A stretch of DNA of 64,000 bases. Source: Oncomelania hupensis. Its lineage: Eukaryota; Mollusca; Gastropoda; Littorinimorpha; Pomatiopsidae. Every line of letters begins with the position of its first letter. Within the stretch, counting starts at the first letter, position 1. The position numbers and the translations under genes were made by a program. Location of the stretch: NCBI GenBank assembly GCA_036898135.1, contig CM072522.1:3117421-3181420 (forward strand). The letters run 5' to 3'. This document shows, one piece after another, positions 21,466-30,880 of this stretch. The notes beneath the pieces were generated by a model. It ran no database searches. It worked only from the letters and a program-made list of their open reading frames with translations, and had not been told where the DNA came from.

Positions 21466-23146
21466 ACCTCTCAGGGAGTGATCTTAATATCCATTCTGTT
21501 AATAAACCTTTCAAGCCAATATGGAAAAATGAAACTGAGAATGTGTTCATAGACAGCATTGATGAGTTTGTTCAAGATGTAAGGCTTACGCTGGAGCACC
21601 TCTTTACACAGTTTGCAGGATATAACTCAAGTCCATGTTAATAACATTAACAAAGAAATTGCTGCTATTTTATTGTCTGCTGCCAGCAGTGCCGACATGC
21701 TAAGAAACATTAGCAATAACAGGGCGGAGAAGAAGAAGAAAATGCCGTGGTTTGATGGCGAATGTAGGCTGAAAAGAAAAGTTTTTCGTAATGCTAAGCG
21801 AAAGCATGCCCGTGTTCACGATCAGAATTCAAGGGAATTGAGGAAACAAGCGTACAAAGCATACAAAAGCACAGTTTGTAGGAAGTTTAGTGCACATAGA
21901 AATATGCATGCCAGTTTACGTACAATGAAGTGTAGAGATTCTAAAGCATATTGGACATTTTTGAATGAGCGCTCGAATAATGAACCACCTATGCCTACAC
22001 ACGATGATTTTGTTAATTATTTTGAAGAGCTTGGTAATAGCCCTGAAAATGAAATTCTACATCCTACAGACCCTCCTGACCTCGAAACACACGTATTTGA
22101 TAATAACAGTCTAAATGCTGATATTACACACGAGGAGGTGTTAAAATCTATTAGAAAATTAAAAAATATCAAAGCTTGTGGTATTGATTATATTCTGAAT
22201 TAGTTCTTAAAGGCTTCTTCTCCGAAGTTGTTAAATACTATTGGAATATTGTTTAATCTTGTTTTAAGCAGTGGTAAAATTCCAGATGACTGGTCAGTTG
22301 GCATAATTTGCCCGCTACATAAAGGTAAAGGGGACAGGTTAAATGTAGATAATTATAGAAATATAACGGTGCTTAGCTGTATGGGTAAACTTTTCACTAG
22401 AGTAATTAATGACAGGATTAACCTATTTCTAGACTCAAATAATTTGTTAGGTAATGAACAAGCAGGTTTTAGGAAAGGAAATTCAACCACTGACCGTGTT
22501 TTTACTCTTTATTGCTTAATTGACATTTATTTGCAGCAAAGGAAAAAATTGTTTTGTACGTTTATTGATTATTTACACACAAAAAAACATTTGACAATGT
22601 ACAACGTAATATGCTTTGGGAGAAGCTAATGAAAACTGGTATTACTGGAAGACTTTTGACAGTGATCAAAGATATCTTACAGAACATATTGAGGGGTTAT
22701 CATTGCCACAGAATTTGGCGAATGGCTTCGACTTCTCTCATGTTGAACAGTATTTTCATTTGTTTTTGTTACTCTATGCTGATGATACTGTCATTTTATC
22801 AGAATCTGCCGAAGACATGCAGAAGGCCTTAAATATTTTAGATACTGTAAAAAAATTAGATACTGTAAAAAATGTGGACTGTGTTTAAATATTGCAAAAA
22901 CGAAAGTGATGATTTTTTTTCCCGTGGTAAAGTTAGAAGGTTGCCTGTTTTTAAGTTTAAAAATATAATTCTTGAAATTGTTTGGGAATATAAATATCTG
23001 GGTACCCTTTTTCAATATAATAACAAATGTCAAAAAATTCTGAGATCCCTGAGTGTATCAGCAGAACGTGCTATGTTTGCGCTTTTTAAAAAAAATGTAG
23101 AAAACTGGATTTGCCGCTTGATATTCAGTTAGATCTTTTTGATCCT
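21466..23146 (+). pseudogene. LINE ORF2 fragment (2A-LINE-like group), decayed
   Basis: Linker and RT of another LINE, similar in layout to elements A and B here. 21613-22203 has the linker (PWFDGECRLKRKVFR, LKSIRKLKNIKACGID). After one stop, 22228-22629 has RT blocks (NYRNITVLSCMGKLF, GNEQAGFRKGNSTTD, FIDYLHTKK). The frame then slips; FLLLYADDTVILSES is the catalytic box near 22760. The sequence stops at about 23140 (DLPLDIQLDLFD-like), where a minus-strand RTE tail begins. Both ends are missing. Confidence 0.75.
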
Positions 23147-23365
23147 TCCTATCCTATCCTATCCCATAACTCGGAGGTCGTAGGGGCACCACAGATGATC
23201 GTTTAACCAGCGTACTCCATCTTTCCCTGTCCTCAGCAACCCTGATTGTTTCGCTCAGTGTCAAACCAGTCCATTCTCGAATGTTGTCCTCCCACCTCTT
23301 TTTCGGTCTCCCTCTTCTTCTACCTCCTTGCACTGTGCCTTGCACTGTGCCTTGCTGTTGCTTTC
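23147..23365 (-). mobile_element. RTE-like LINE 3' end, 5' truncated
   Basis: About 210 bases of the RTE 3' end on the minus strand: the (GGATA)n tail appears as CCTATCCTATCC at 23147, followed by the codons for VKRSSVVPLRP, WEDNIREWTGLTLSE and RRRGRPKKRW. It contains a duplicated TGCACTGTGCCT at its inner end. No TSD was confirmed. Confidence 0.85.
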
Positions 23366-23706
23366 CAAAGACTCGCTCCGTGGGCACGGATTGCCCGGTC
23401 GAGGTCGATGTCGAGAGCGGACGCCTTGATTTCGTAGACCGTTCCACTCAGGTCTCGCCGGCCAAGACCTGTGGTTCGATTGATCGCCCCATCAGGCCGG
23501 AGGGTTCCGAGTTCATCCGACAGCTTACTAGCTATGAACCTTTTTTTTGCGCGGCATTTTGCCGCAGCATGAAGTGGAGAAATTCACGCAGGCTGTGCAG
23601 TTTGTCGTGGATCGGAGCTGGCCGAGGCTGGTAGTTTTCCCGAGCCCCGGGTTATAAACGTTGGTGACTGGGGGCAGAAGCCCAATAGGAAACATACCTC
23701 CAGGCG
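23366..23706. other. GC-rich stretch, origin unknown
   Basis: Clearly richer in GC and CpG than its neighbours. Short minus-strand frames have protein-like composition (RTTGLGRRDLSGTVYEIKA), but none is long and I recognise no family. It lies between two minus-strand LINE fragments and may be part of another element or a captured gene piece. Confidence 0.4.
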
Positions 23707-24470
23707 CTAGTGGGTCAGCCGTTGGCTGATGATTTTATGTGGTACCCCGCGGTACCACTGCTGCCATCTTTGGCGTATTTTTATCGCTTTTTTAACCTTT
23801 TCTTTGGCTTCTCCTGTATATCCCAACTGACGTCTGTTTGTTAGGTAGTGAATTAATAGCATCTTTAAATTCATGAAAGGATAAAGCCGAATTAATATAA
23901 TTTGTATTGTCATGCGCAGGGTCACTGTATATATCTTTTAGTTCATCGTTTTCTCTATATGCTCCCTGCACTTGAGATAATCCTTCTGATGTACTAAGTT
24001 TAGAAAACATATCTACAAAGATAGTAGCTTTTTCAGAATTTTTAGGAAATGGGTTGTTGTCTATTTTAATAGGCCCATAAGGTTGATTAATTCCATTGTT
24101 CATGTCTTTCAATTTTTTCCGGACTTTTCCTGAATCCTAATAACTTACAACGTCGTTTATGAAATAAGATGACCAATACTGATGTTTTGCTCGTGCAATG
24201 ACTTTATTACATTTTATCTTCACATCTTTCATCATTTGCAGTTTTATTATGTAAATATTCTTTATATTTTTGTTTCTTAGCAGTTACTGCTTCTTCACAA
24301 ATTTTAGTCCACCAGACATTACCAGAATGCTTGCAAGAGCGCTTTGTGCAACATTTTGGAACTGATTTATCTGCGGCAGAAGTAATTATTTCATTAAAAC
24401 CTAAGTTGAACTGGTCCTGATTTGGCTCGGAAGAGTCCGCTGGACCTAAAGCAATAATCTTGTATTGTAT
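23707..24470 (-). pseudogene. LINE ORF2 linker fragment
   Basis: Minus-strand frames encode the region between endonuclease and RT in jockey/CR1-like LINEs: VWWTKICEEAVTAKKQKYKEY, the KCNKVIARAKHQYWSSY helix, and FPKNSEKATIFVDMFSKLST followed by SFHEFKDAINSLPNKQTS, the entry to RT. There is a stop near 24135 and the copy ends before RT proper. The same type of sequence appears at 63640-64000 on the plus strand. Confidence 0.65.
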
Positions 24471-24522
24471 TGTACCTAAGTTGAAAATTATGTATTATGT
24501 TTACTTGCTTCTGTAATGCATG

Positions 24523-24675
<153 letters not shown>

Positions 24676-24966
24676 TGGGAGGAAGGGGGGGGGGGGGGCG
24701 CACATCCGGTGCGTAGGTGAAAACATGTGATGTAACGAGCTCTCAACGTTTATTGTAAATGTAACGGCTGCAGTGTGGTTAATCGCCAAACTTTGCAAAT
24801 AACTTTTTAAGTGTATCTTGAACAAAATGCCTGCAGTTTTGTTGGATTTTCGAAGTGTCTGTGGCAGTTTTGCGGCTGTCTACATTTCCTTCATGGCTAA
24901 GAGAGCAAAAAAAAGGCTGCCATGCATATTCAGGTGCTAACACTGCGAAATCGTGCTACCGGTGTA

Positions 24967-26379
24967 ATGATAGGTGTGCTCCTTTCATTGCTGTTCTTTG
25001 GGGACTTGATTCACCAGTGTGGTGATGTGGAAAAGAACCTTTGACCTTTGGATAAGAGGTCATCCAGCAAGAGCGGCAGTGTCGACAAGGGATGTGACGG
25101 GGCCTATAGGAAGCAGACACCAGGGGATGAACCAACTCTCAAAGATGTGATGGAGATGCTGACGACAATGAACGGCAAGTTTGATGAGATGCAAGAAGAT
25201 GTGAGGAGTCTGAAAGGTGCATACAGCGCTTTAAAGGATGAAGTACGTGACCTTACAGATGAAATGACTAATTTGAGGCGCGTAAACGGTGACTTGTTGA
25301 ATGAAAATGACGATCTGAAATTGAAATTGGACAAGTTGGAACGTGCTCATGACGATTTGGAAGGAAGATCCAGAAGGAAAAATCTTTTGTTCGATGGGAT
25401 AGACCGCATGGTAGAGAGTGAAAGCAATGAGGAATGTGAATCGCGGATCAGGGAGTTATTGATTGATCAGTTGGATATGGTAGAGGGTGTGCAATTTGCT
25501 AGAGTCCATAGCCTGAGTGCTCAGAAGAAGTCGCCAATTATAGCTTGTTGCACTGTATACAAACAGAAAGTGTCAATACTTAAGGCCAAACAGAAACTTA
25601 AGGAAAATAACAGTGGCATATTCATTGGGGATGATTATACTCAAAAGGATGATGTTAGAAAGTGTCTTGTTCCACACCTCAAAAAGTTGAAAGAGCAGAG
25701 GAAACGAGCTACTATGATCTATGATTATCTCTTAGTAGACGGAAAGAAGTTCATACTAGACTGTGAGGGTAATTTGATAGAAAGAAAATTCGGGTGTGGC
25801 CGGCCTTTCAAACCATCGGACTTTGATTTTGATTTAGGCTACATTTCAGGATTTAATTGTATGGGATCAAGTTTTGGGGAAACACCGGGTGGTTATACTG
25901 ACAGCATGGTTGATGTGTACATCGAAAGCGACGTATCGCTCAGTTGTGGCAGTCTTTCTGCACGTGAGGTACGGAAAGTGGTGGACTGTGACAGTGTTGA
26001 AGGCTGGTTTCTAAATGTACACAGCAGTACTGTAAACGATGTTGTGTATGGTGAATTAGGAAGATTTCCTTTGTATGTAAATTCATATGTTGCCTGTATT
26101 CGATATTGGCTGAGATTAGTCCGTATGGATGTAAACCGTCTCCCTGCAAAATGTTACACAATGCTCTATAATTTAGATAGTAGAGGTAAAGTTACTTGGG
26201 CATCAAGAGTACGGATGTGTTTGGGTAGCTATGGTTTCTTATACGTATGGGAAAATCTGGGGGTTGGTTGTAATAATGCTTTCCTGAGATGTTTTAAACA
26301 AAAGACTAATAGATTGCAGAGTGGGAAGCACATCTACAGCAGAGTAATAGTATGTCTTTTTATAGAACACTTAAGTTAA
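24967..26379 (+). pseudogene. Element B ORF1 fused to ORF2 C-terminus
   Basis: From ATG at 24967: MIGVLLSLLFFGDLIHQCGD, then VEKNL and a stop (25042), then Pro. This is a 2A sequence (DVExNPGP) with the GP-coding bases mutated to CTTTGA. The open frame continues from 25048 for 443 residues. Residues about 25-110 form a coiled coil (MEMLTTMNGKFDEMQEDVRS, DEMTNLRRVNGDLLNENDDL); about 115-250 resemble the L1 ORF1 RNA-binding domain (GRSRRKNLLFDGI, ARVHSLSAQKKSPIIACCTV). From about residue 320 it is the C-terminus of an ORF2 (VYGELGRFPLYVNSYVACIR, RVRMCLGSYGFLYVWENLGV). In full elements these belong to two proteins, so a deletion has fused them. Function: RNA binding for LINE RNP, lost by decay. 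Confidence 0.75.
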
Positions 26380-26544
26380 AAAAATAACTCGGAAGCTTAT
26401 ATATTTCTAGATGTGAATAATTATGTAAAAAATGCACTGACAAAATTTCGTTGTGGTATGTCAAGTATTTCGCTCTGTGGGTTCGGGCATTAAATAGAAT
26501 AGACCCAACGTTTCCCGGCGTGTCGTAAGAGGCGACTAACAGGG

Positions 26545-27286
26545 GTGATGTTAGCACGGCATCACTGGGCGAAAGTCTTCTACACAGAAGTCACCGGCCA
26601 GGGCGGAGGAACCTCACGTTACTACAGGTTCAACGACCATGTGCTCAGGGCCAAGGCGAGCCACACTGTATTCGTGGATTTCGGCTGTGGCCAACAGCCT
26701 GGAGAGGATTGGGCACCGCCAGGTCTTTTTTTGCCCAAGACACAAAACATGATGACACATTCCACTAATTCCATTCCGGATCGGTCGTCGCCCGGCACAA
26801 GGACCGCGCCTTCCGTTGGCCACCAGGACGGGGGTGTTAAGTATGCTACTGATGGACAATTTAGACAATTTAGCAAGATCCGCACGAGAAACAACATCGT
26901 CATAGGAACCTGGAATGTCAGGACCCTAACTGCGGAAGGAAAATTAGAAGAACTGGCCCACGAGAGGGACCACTATCGATGGAACGTTCTAGGCATCAGC
27001 GAACTGCGCTGGAAAGGCCTAGGTGAAACAACGACCGACAAAGGCCACAAGCTCTATTTCAGCGGTAGAGATGACAGGCACGAACACGGCGTTGGATTCT
27101 TGGTCCACAAGAACATTCTAGCCACTGTCATGGGTTGCCGCCCAGTCTCCAGTAGACTCATTACCATCCGCCTGAGAGCAGCCCCTTTCAACATCACCAT
27201 CATCCAGGCCTATGCCCCAACATCAGACTATGACGACAGCGAAGTGGAGGATTTTTATGAAAATCTACAGGCGTCCTTGACCAAGT
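26545..27286 (+). pseudogene. RTE ORF, N-terminal extension and endonuclease part 1
   Basis: Frame begins near 26545 and gives about 115 residues of unassigned N-terminal extension, then the endonuclease: NNIVIGTWNVRTLTAEGKLE (Asn motif), LGISELRWKGLGE (Glu motif), HEHGVGFLVHKNI, IRLRAAPFNITIIQAYAPTS. A one-base deletion in CTACAGGCGTCC, where other copies have one more base, shifts the frame just before the SINE at 27287. The start codon is not certain: the first Met in frame sits in the conserved leader. Confidence 0.8.
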
Positions 27287-27717
27287 TGGGAGGCACTGTG
27301 GTCTAATGGTAGTGCTTCGGCTTGAGGATCTGAAGGTCCCGGGTTCGAGCCCTGGCCGAGCCATTGTGTTGTGTCCCTGGGAAAGACACTTTACTCCTGT
27401 TTTCCTACTCCTTCGGATGAGAGTATAAACCGAGGTCTAGTCTGTGTCGCATACATTCCATCATAACGGACTTTAAAGATCCTGACGCTCATGTCCTAGA
27501 CGGGTGAGTGCCGGTAACAAGAACACACCCAGCATGCACTTGGTCCTTCTACCCCATCCCTGGCTGCCCAGGATTGTGCTCAGTTGTCCGGGCGTCATAC
27601 CATGCGCCAAAGGCTGCGGGTGGGCGTCTCGGACGGTTTGAGTTAGATCCTGTATCGGCCAGCGCCTTGATCCTTAGGCTAAGGCGCCTTATAAATGACG
27701 AACATTATTATTATTAT
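27287..27717 (+). mobile_element. tRNA-derived SINE with (ATT)n tail
   Basis: Head with A box TGGTCTAATGGTAG and B box GGTTCGAGCC, body containing GTGTCCCTGGGAAAGACAC and CTGGCTGCCCAGGATTGTGC, and a 3' part GGCCAGCGCCTTGA...GGCGCCTTATAAAT typical of L2-type tails, then (ATT)n. Flanked by AAGT (27283-27286 and 27718-27721). Same family as 48715-49161. It interrupts the RTE endonuclease. The tRNA head is closest to a tRNA-Cys pattern by eye. Confidence 0.9.
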
Positions 27718-27719
27718 AA

Positions 27720-30236
27720 GTGCCGAAGAAGGACATTGTCATAGTGCAAGGCGACTGGAATGCCAAGGTTGGCCAAGATGCGCACCACAACTGGGGAGAC
27801 ACATGTGGACCCCACTGCAACAACGAGACAAATGACAGGGGTCTGAGACTCTTGGAGTTTGCCAGATACAACAATCTGGTACTGGCAAACACGCTTGGTC
27901 TCCACAAAAACTCCAGACGATGGACATGGCACAGTCCTGGCGGGGAGCATCACAACCAAATAGACTACATCATGGTCAAGAAACGCTTCAGATCAAGCAT
28001 CAACATTGGCAGGACACGCACTTTTCCAGGAGCAGACATCGGAAGTGACCACGATCTCGTGATGATGTCTTTCCGGCTCCACTTGAAGAGAGTAAATACA
28101 GCAAAGTGCACTAGACTGAAGTTCGACCTGGACAAACTGCAAGACCCGGAGGTGGCAGAACTATTTCAGGCCACAGTTGGAGGGAAATTTGCACCACTGC
28201 TCATTCTGGGTGCTGGTGAAGTAGATGTCAACACCATGACCATCACCTTCAACTCAGCTGTGACAGATGCCGCCACTGAGATCCTTGGCAAGCACCGACC
28301 AAAGAAGAAGCCGTGGATCACACCTGAACTTTTGGATCGGTGTGATAAACAAAGAGAGATGAAAAATAAAAAGAACACCTCACAGGGAGCTGATGTTTAC
28401 CGAAAAATCAACAATGACATCCGAAAAGGCATGCGCACAGCAAAGGAGAACTGTATAGAAGATCAATGCCAGGAAATAGAGAACAGTCTGAACAAGAACA
28501 ACAGCAAGAAGGCCTACCAGACAGTGAAGCGGCTGACAAGTGTCAAACAGCCCAAAGTCTCCACGATCCAAAGCAAGTCTGGCATATGCCTTACAGAAGA
28601 ACAAGAAGTCTTGGACAGATGGACAGGGTACTGCTCTGACCTTTACAACCATACACCAAATGGAGACCCATCAGTTCTAGCATGTCCGGAGAACAGAGAA
28701 GAAGAAGAAATCCTCCCAATTCTCCGGGAAGAAGTTGAGGCAGCAGTGCAATCGCTAAAGAAAGGGAGGTCAGCGGGAGTGGACAACATACCCGCGGAAC
28801 TGCTACAAGCAGGAGGAGAAGAGATGATTGATGCCCTCACCATTATCTGTAACAAGATCTGGCAGAGTGGGGAGTGGCCTATACCATGGGCCCAGTCGCT
28901 TGTCATCACTCTTCCCAAAAAAGGTAACCTTCAGGAGTCTGAAAATTACCGGACCATCAGCCTCATCAGCCATGCCGGAAAGGTCCTCCTGAAAATAATA
29001 CTCAACAGGTTGAAACCCCAAGCTGAACAGATCATAGCTGAAGAACAAGCAGGATTCAGTGCAGTGCGAAGTACCACTGAGCAGATTTTCAACCTCAGAA
29101 TAATCTGTGAGAAATACCTACAGCACCAACAACATCTATATCATGTGTTCATAGACTTCAAGAAGGCGTTTGACCGAGTCTGGCATGCAGCTCTATGGGC
29201 AACAATGAAAATGTACAACATCAGCCCTAAAATTATTGAAGTCGTCAAAAGCCTGTATGGCAAGGCTACCAGTGCAGTCCTCCACAACAGCGCCATCGGG
29301 AACTGGTTCAGAACAACAATCGGTGTGCGTCAGGGATGCCTAATCTCTCCAACACTCTTCAACATCTTCCTTGAGCGCATCATGTCAGATGCTCTTGCAG
29401 ACCATGAAGGCACAGTCAGCATAGGGGGTAGAGCAATCTCCAATCTTCGTTTTGCAGATGACATTGATGGATTGGCTGGAGAGGAACAAGAACTTGAACA
29501 GCTGGTACAGAGGCTTGACACCACCTCCAGAGCCTATGGAATGGAAATAAGTGCAGAGAAGACCAAAATGATGACCAACAACACCAATGGCATCAATACG
29601 GACATCAAAGTCCAAGGCCAATCCCTCAACACAGTGCATAGCTTCAAATATTTAGGAGCCATTGTATCAGACAATGGGTCCCGACAGGAAGTCCTCTCCA
29701 GGATCGCACAAACAACTGCTGCCCTGACAAGGTTGAAGCCCATTTGGAAAGACAGGACCATCAGTCTACATTCCAAAGTAAGACTGCTGCGCTCCCTTGT
29801 CATCTCCATCTTCCTATATGCTTGCGAAGCATGGACCCTCACAGCAGATCTCCAACGAAGAATACAAAGCATGGAGATGAGGTGCTACAGAAGACTTCTG
29901 GGCATTTCCTATACCCAACACATCACCAACGACGAAGTCCGACAGACCATCACACAAGCCATTGGACAACACGATGACCTGCTAACAGTGGTGAAGAAAC
30001 GGAAACTCCGATGGTATGGCCACGTCACCAGATCATCAGGCCTTGCAAAGACTATTCTGCAAGGAGGTAGAAGAAGAGGGAGACCGAAAAAGAGGTGGGA
30101 GGACAACATTCGTGAATGGACTGGTTTGACACTGAGCGAAGCCATCAGGGCTGCTGAGGACAGAGAAAGATGGAGTATGCTGGTTAAACGATCATCTGTG
30201 GTGCCCCTACGACCTTCGGGTTACGGGACAGGATAG
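27720..30236 (+). CDS. RTE-like LINE ORF2, endonuclease end and full RT
   Basis: 838 uninterrupted codons; the first codon is an internal Val of the parent frame, not a true start. Residues 1-115: endonuclease C-terminal half (QGDWNAKVGQDAHHN, NQIDYIM, GSDHDLVMMSF with the catalytic SDH). 120-350: linker. About 350-650: RT with motif A (HVFIDFKKAFDRVWH), B (GVRQGCLISPTLFN) and catalytic C (NLRFADDIDG). 690-838: thumb and basic C-terminal region (KRKLRWYGHVTRSSGLAKTI, GRRRGRPKKRWEDNI). Reverse-transcribes its own RNA at nicked DNA. RT looks intact; the whole protein is broken only by the SINE and a one-base deletion upstream. Lacks 12 bases (GGCACAGTGCAA) found in other copies before GGAGGTAGAAG. 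Confidence 0.9.
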   Translation: MPKKDIVIVQGDWNAKVGQDAHHNWGDTCGPHCNNETNDRGLRLLEFARYNNLVLANTLGLHKNSRRWTWHSPGGEHHNQIDYIMVKKRFRSSINIGRTRTFPGADIGSDHDLVMMSFRLHLKRVNTAKCTRLKFDLDKLQDPEVAELFQATVGGKFAPLLILGAGEVDVNTMTITFNSAVTDAATEILGKHRPKKKPWITPELLDRCDKQREMKNKKNTSQGADVYRKINNDIRKGMRTAKENCIEDQCQEIENSLNKNNSKKAYQTVKRLTSVKQPKVSTIQSKSGICLTEEQEVLDRWTGYCSDLYNHTPNGDPSVLACPENREEEEILPILREEVEAAVQSLKKGRSAGVDNIPAELLQAGGEEMIDALTIICNKIWQSGEWPIPWAQSLVITLPKKGNLQESENYRTISLISHAGKVLLKIILNRLKPQAEQIIAEEQAGFSAVRSTTEQIFNLRIICEKYLQHQQHLYHVFIDFKKAFDRVWHAALWATMKMYNISPKIIEVVKSLYGKATSAVLHNSAIGNWFRTTIGVRQGCLISPTLFNIFLERIMSDALADHEGTVSIGGRAISNLRFADDIDGLAGEEQELEQLVQRLDTTSRAYGMEISAEKTKMMTNNTNGINTDIKVQGQSLNTVHSFKYLGAIVSDNGSRQEVLSRIAQTTAALTRLKPIWKDRTISLHSKVRLLRSLVISIFLYACEAWTLTADLQRRIQSMEMRCYRRLLGISYTQHITNDEVRQTITQAIGQHDDLLTVVKKRKLRWYGHVTRSSGLAKTILQGGRRRGRPKKRWEDNIREWTGLTLSEAIRAAEDRERWSMLVKRSSVVPLRPSGYGTG

Positions 30237-30626
30237 GATAGGATAGGATATGTCAAGTATTGCTATTCATACATATAAATTTAAGAGTGTAACCTATCAC
30301 AATGCGCTATTCCGTCTATGCAACCTAGCTTGTGAAGATGAAGTCCATTTTGTTCTCTGTTATTTATGACTGATTTAAGAAGCGATTTAATCTTACCTAA
30401 ATATTATAGGTACCCGTCTGCTGTCCAGTTAAGCTTATTTCTCTCTACACAAAGTATGACAGTATTAAGAAATCTAGCTATATATCTGTGTTTTGCATTT
30501 AAGCGTTTGAGAGAAGTATCTCAATAAAATGTTATCTCATTGTTGTTAAACCGACGTGGTTATTTTTGTAATGTGCTTACCCCTTCATATGGGGCTATGA
30601 CCTTATTGAATAAAATTCTTGATTCT

Positions 30627-30629
<3 letters not shown>

Positions 30630-30713
<84 letters not shown>
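30630..30713. repeat. (CT)n microsatellite between elements B and A
   Basis: 84 bases of pure CT between the tail of B and the start of A. The last (TC)4 plus GATATT is the duplicated target of A. Confidence 0.98.
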
Positions 30714-30718
<5 letters not shown>

Positions 30719-30880
30719 TGGGGGGTCAAGGTCGACCACGAAAGATGGAGCAGTTACATTTTTTCACGGTGATAATTAGAGCGTCTCTTTTTAAATTATA
30801 TGTGATAATAACCAAAGTTTGTGTCTCATTAGTTGTTGTGGTGAAAGTAGAACAGTGATTGCACTAATATTTCTTCGAAA

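Larger units (their letters stand above)
26470..30249 (+). mobile_element. Full-length RTE-like LINE with 12-bp TSD
   Basis: Flanked by ATGTCAAGTATT at 26458-26469 and 30250-30261, a perfect 12-bp TSD. The 5' leader matches the ones at 15045 (minus) and 50300, so this is the natural start. It holds one ORF with APE endonuclease and RT, and ends with (GGATA)n. About 3.35 kb without the internal SINE. Five other copies or fragments occur in this window (10858, 13730/15046, 19173, 23147, 37155, 62593), so it has been an active local family. It sits in the 3' end of element B. Confidence 0.92.
24690..30629 (+). mobile_element. LINE element B (2A-type), internally deleted, carrying RTE
   Basis: Starts in a G-run at 24685-24698, as LINE A does at 30720. 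The 5' part has a hydrophobic leader and a decayed 2A motif (24967-25047), then an ORF1 with coiled coil and L1-like RNA-binding region (25048-25810) joined by deletion to the very end of ORF2 (to 26379). The ORF2 end resumes after the RTE insert at 30262 (CNLACEDEVHFVLCY) and the element closes with AATAAAATTCTTGATTCTTGA before a (CT)n tract. Removing 26470-30249 and one TSD restores the ORF2 C-terminus. Endonuclease and RT core are absent, so it is not autonomous. Confidence 0.75.

Noticed and set aside
28166..29872. Minus-strand frames opposite the RTE RT
   Set aside because: Shadows of the coding strand; they recur opposite every RTE copy.
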